This document shows, in pieces, positions 61,761 through 64,000 of a stretch of DNA of 64,000 nucleotides. The translations under genes and the position numbers were made by a program. How positions within the stretch are numbered: the first letter of the stretch is position 1; each line of letters starts with the position of its first letter. The stretch covers positions 29,367,864 through 29,431,863 of the forward strand of contig NC_084465.1 of assembly GCF_027409185.1 (NCBI RefSeq), read 5' to 3'. The notes beneath the pieces are model-generated. The model searched no databases. It had not been told where the DNA came from and saw only the letters and a list, made by a program, of their open reading frames with translations. The DNA is from Cynocephalus volans. Lineage: Eukaryota; Chordata; Mammalia; Dermoptera; Cynocephalidae.

Positions 61761-61969
61761 ACAGAGATGTTCTCCTGCTAAATTAAGTCAGTAATGAAAT
61801 TGAGACTAACTTCTCAAGATCATCTCTAAAGAGAAAATCTTGATTAGTTAGTGATAATGTGAGAGTTAAAGGTTGAATATTTCAGATGCAGTAAAAAAGG
61901 AGACATTTTAAAATAAATCCACTGAGCAAAAATTTTGGATGTGCAGTTGGACTCAAACAGCTTAAGAGC

Positions 61970-61970
<1 letters not shown>

Positions 61971-62000
<30 letters not shown>

Positions 62001-62930
62001 TGTGATTAAAAAATGTGCAAAGGAGAAGAATAGGTATTTCTTGAAGGAAGATATACGAATGGCCAACAGACACATGAAAAAATGCTCAAAATCACTCAGC
62101 ATTTGGGAAATGCAAATCAAAACCACGTTGAGATATCATCTCACTACAGCCAGACTGGCTAATATCCTAAAGACAGAGAATAATAAATGCTGGTGAGGAT
62201 GCAGAGAAAAGGGAACCCTGTTAGTGGGACTGCAAAACAGGGTAGCCATTATGGAAAAGGGTATGGAGGTTCCCCAAACAGTTACAGATAGATCTGCCAT
62301 ATGACCAGCTATCCCACTGCTGGGTATATACCCAAAGGAATGGAAATCATCACGTCAAAGGGATACCTGTACTCCCATATTTATTACATATCTATTTACA
62401 ATAACCAAGATTTGGAACCAGCCTAAAAGCCCATCCTCAGATGAGTGGATAAGGAAAATGTGGTATGTCTGAACAATGGAATACTACTCTGCTGTAAAAA
62501 AGAATGAAATAATATCATTCACAGCAACATGGATGGACTTAGATAAAATTATATTAAGTGAAATAAGCCAGGCACAGAGAGAGAAATTCCACATGTTCTC
62601 ACTTATACATTGGAGCTAATAAAAATAAATGAATAAATATACAAATAAATAAATGGGGGGAAAAGACACAACAATCACAATAATTCTTTGAACTTGTTAA
62701 TGTAAGTGAACTGATATGATGTTGATGGGGGGATGGGTGGGAGAGGGAGGAGAGGAAAGGGGGAATTGGTAAAGTGACATGAAAATCAACTACATTGTAT
62801 ATTGATAAACTAAAAAGTAAAAAAATAAAATAAAATAATGAGCAAAAGCAAAAAAGAAAAAAGAAAAAATTATATATAAATGAAATCATATAGAAGAAAA
62901 AAACAAAAACAAAATAAAAAAAACTTCCCA
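61971..62930 (+). mobile_element. L1 3' end
   Basis: Plus-strand ORF2 C-terminal region (ATGGCCAACAGACACATGAAAAAATGC...ATCCCACTGCTGGGTATATACCC...ATGGAATACTACTCTGCTG...CACATGTTCTCACTTATACATTGG), then a G-rich 3' UTR and an A-rich tail to about 62930. AAGAGCAAA occurs at 61964-61972 and 62930-62938, a possible short target-site duplication. A 27-nt A-run lies at its left edge. Frameshifted; the longest open piece is 64 codons. Confidence 0.87.
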
Positions 62931-62936
62931 AGAGCA

Positions 62937-63055
62937 AAGATTTTATTCTGTTTGATTCACTGATAAATTCTAAACTACTAGTACAATAAGTACATGGCAG
63001 GTTCTTAATTACTTAAATATTTGTTGAATGAGTAAATGAATAAATAAGTACTTAA
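62937..63055 (+). mobile_element. L2 3' end
   Basis: GGCAGGTTCTTAATTACTTAAATATTTGTTGAATGAGTAAATGAATAAATAAG is the characteristic L2 terminus with its (TGAA)-like tail. Confidence 0.7.
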
Positions 63056-63094
63056 GACAAGATATATTGGAGCATGTGACATAAATTAAATATG

Positions 63095-63300
63095 CAACAA
63101 TTGTTTAAGCAATTTATATGGATTATCTCCTTTACTATAACTACTGTATGTGGTATATAATAATATGATCCTCATTTACATGTGAAGAAACTGAGGCACA
63201 GAGAGATCAAATAATTCACTTAAGTTACTATCTATTAAGTAGTATTAATAGAACTCAGTCTGACTTCAAAATCCACTCTCTTAATCACTTACCAGCAGTG
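63095..63300 (-). mobile_element. MIR SINE
   Basis: TATGGATTATCTCC...GATCCTCATTTACATGTGAAGAAACTGAGGCACAGAGAGATCAAATAATTCACTTAAG...CCACTCTCTTAATCACTTACCAG is reverse MIR. Confidence 0.82.
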
Positions 63301-64000
63301 CTTATGTTGCTTCCCTTCACTTAACACTCATTTTTCTACTATAGTGAAATGAAGTCAAAGTTGCTTGTTAAATGCCCTCTCTGGATATATGCCAAAGCTC
63401 AATGATAAATGTGTCAAAATGCACTTGCCATTAATGGTGAGATTTAATACCCAATGCTGGTAGGTATGAAAGTTTTTGACATATTAATATAAGCTAGAAC
63501 GAAGCTGATATAGTTCTTATCGGTTGATCTAATTTCTCAGTTTTCTGCGATTTAAAAATGATTTCAGACTTTAAATATTCATATTTGCAATACTAAAAAA
63601 AAAAAAAAAAAAGAGCTACAATTATCTTTCCAGGGCACCCTTGAGAATTCTAAGTGTCAATCTACCTCTCTCTATGTCACTTATGTGAAAACTTAGTTCA
63701 CATTTACAAAATTTAACACTTTTAGAAGGAAAAAACAGAATAAAATAATAGGAATGCCAATTTCTCGCACAGAGGATTCAGACAATCAGATGCATCTTTT
63801 AATGACATTCATTCCCTGTTCTAGCCAAGCTCTCATTCCAGCTGCAACTTGATGCCAAGTCAACTGGATGCTGACCAGCCTAATCCTCTCCTGAAACTAG
63901 AAAGGGCTCAGCATATGATTAAACAGGGCAAATTTTCTAATAATGTTTCATTGTTTCTCACCTGAGTGAAACATGTCAGGGATCCACTGGGCAACATTTA
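63301..64000. other. Intergenic, nothing recognised
   Basis: A-run at about 63593-63612. No gene or named repeat. Confidence 0.5.

Overview
This is eukaryotic nuclear DNA from a placental mammal. It is AT-rich and full of interspersed repeats, and it contains one recognisable protein-coding gene: the 3' end of GRM8 (metabotropic glutamate receptor 8) on the + strand. Bases 1 to 28797 are the intron before the last 7TM-domain exon. The exon at 28798 encodes TM7 and the proximal C-tail. It has two splice donors 55 nt apart, at 29045 and 29100. Use of the first donor joins, across an intron of about 8.2 kb, to the small terminal coding segment at 37274-37323 and gives the mGlu8a tail. Use of the second donor retains the 55 nt and gives the mGlu8b tail, which stops at 29092-29094. 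The 3' UTR with two AATAAA signals follows, up to about 37860. The remaining 26 kb is intergenic.

The other gene-like object is a processed pseudogene of DPPA2 (43398-44657, + strand). It has no introns, an A-rich tail, a perfect 14-nt target-site duplication, two frame breaks and two internal nonsense codons. It sits inside an older interspersed repeat.

Most other identifiable sequence is repeats. There are many L1 pieces of different ages: an old decayed ORF2 at about 2.56-4.8 kb, a twin-primed inverted L1 at 13.4-15.35 kb, a large antisense L1 tract at 15.4-18.3 kb, an ORF2 to 3' UTR piece at 29.6-32.0 kb, a young 5'-truncated copy with a 15-nt duplication at 35.5-36.4 kb, and copies at 58.3-59.6 and 62.0-62.9 kb. 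There are also MIR and L2 relics, MER5A, two solo MaLR-type LTRs, long microsatellites, and a SINE derived from tRNA-Ile.

Host: the tRNA-Ile-derived monomeric SINE matches the CYN type that I recall from colugos. There are no Alu elements, and there is a young L1 family with a (CA)n in its 3' UTR. A colugo (Dermoptera) is therefore my best guess at moderate confidence; a eutherian mammal is certain. No bacterial-style operons, CRISPR arrays or functional RNA genes were seen. Many open frames here are simple-repeat or L1 artefacts and are not reported as genes.
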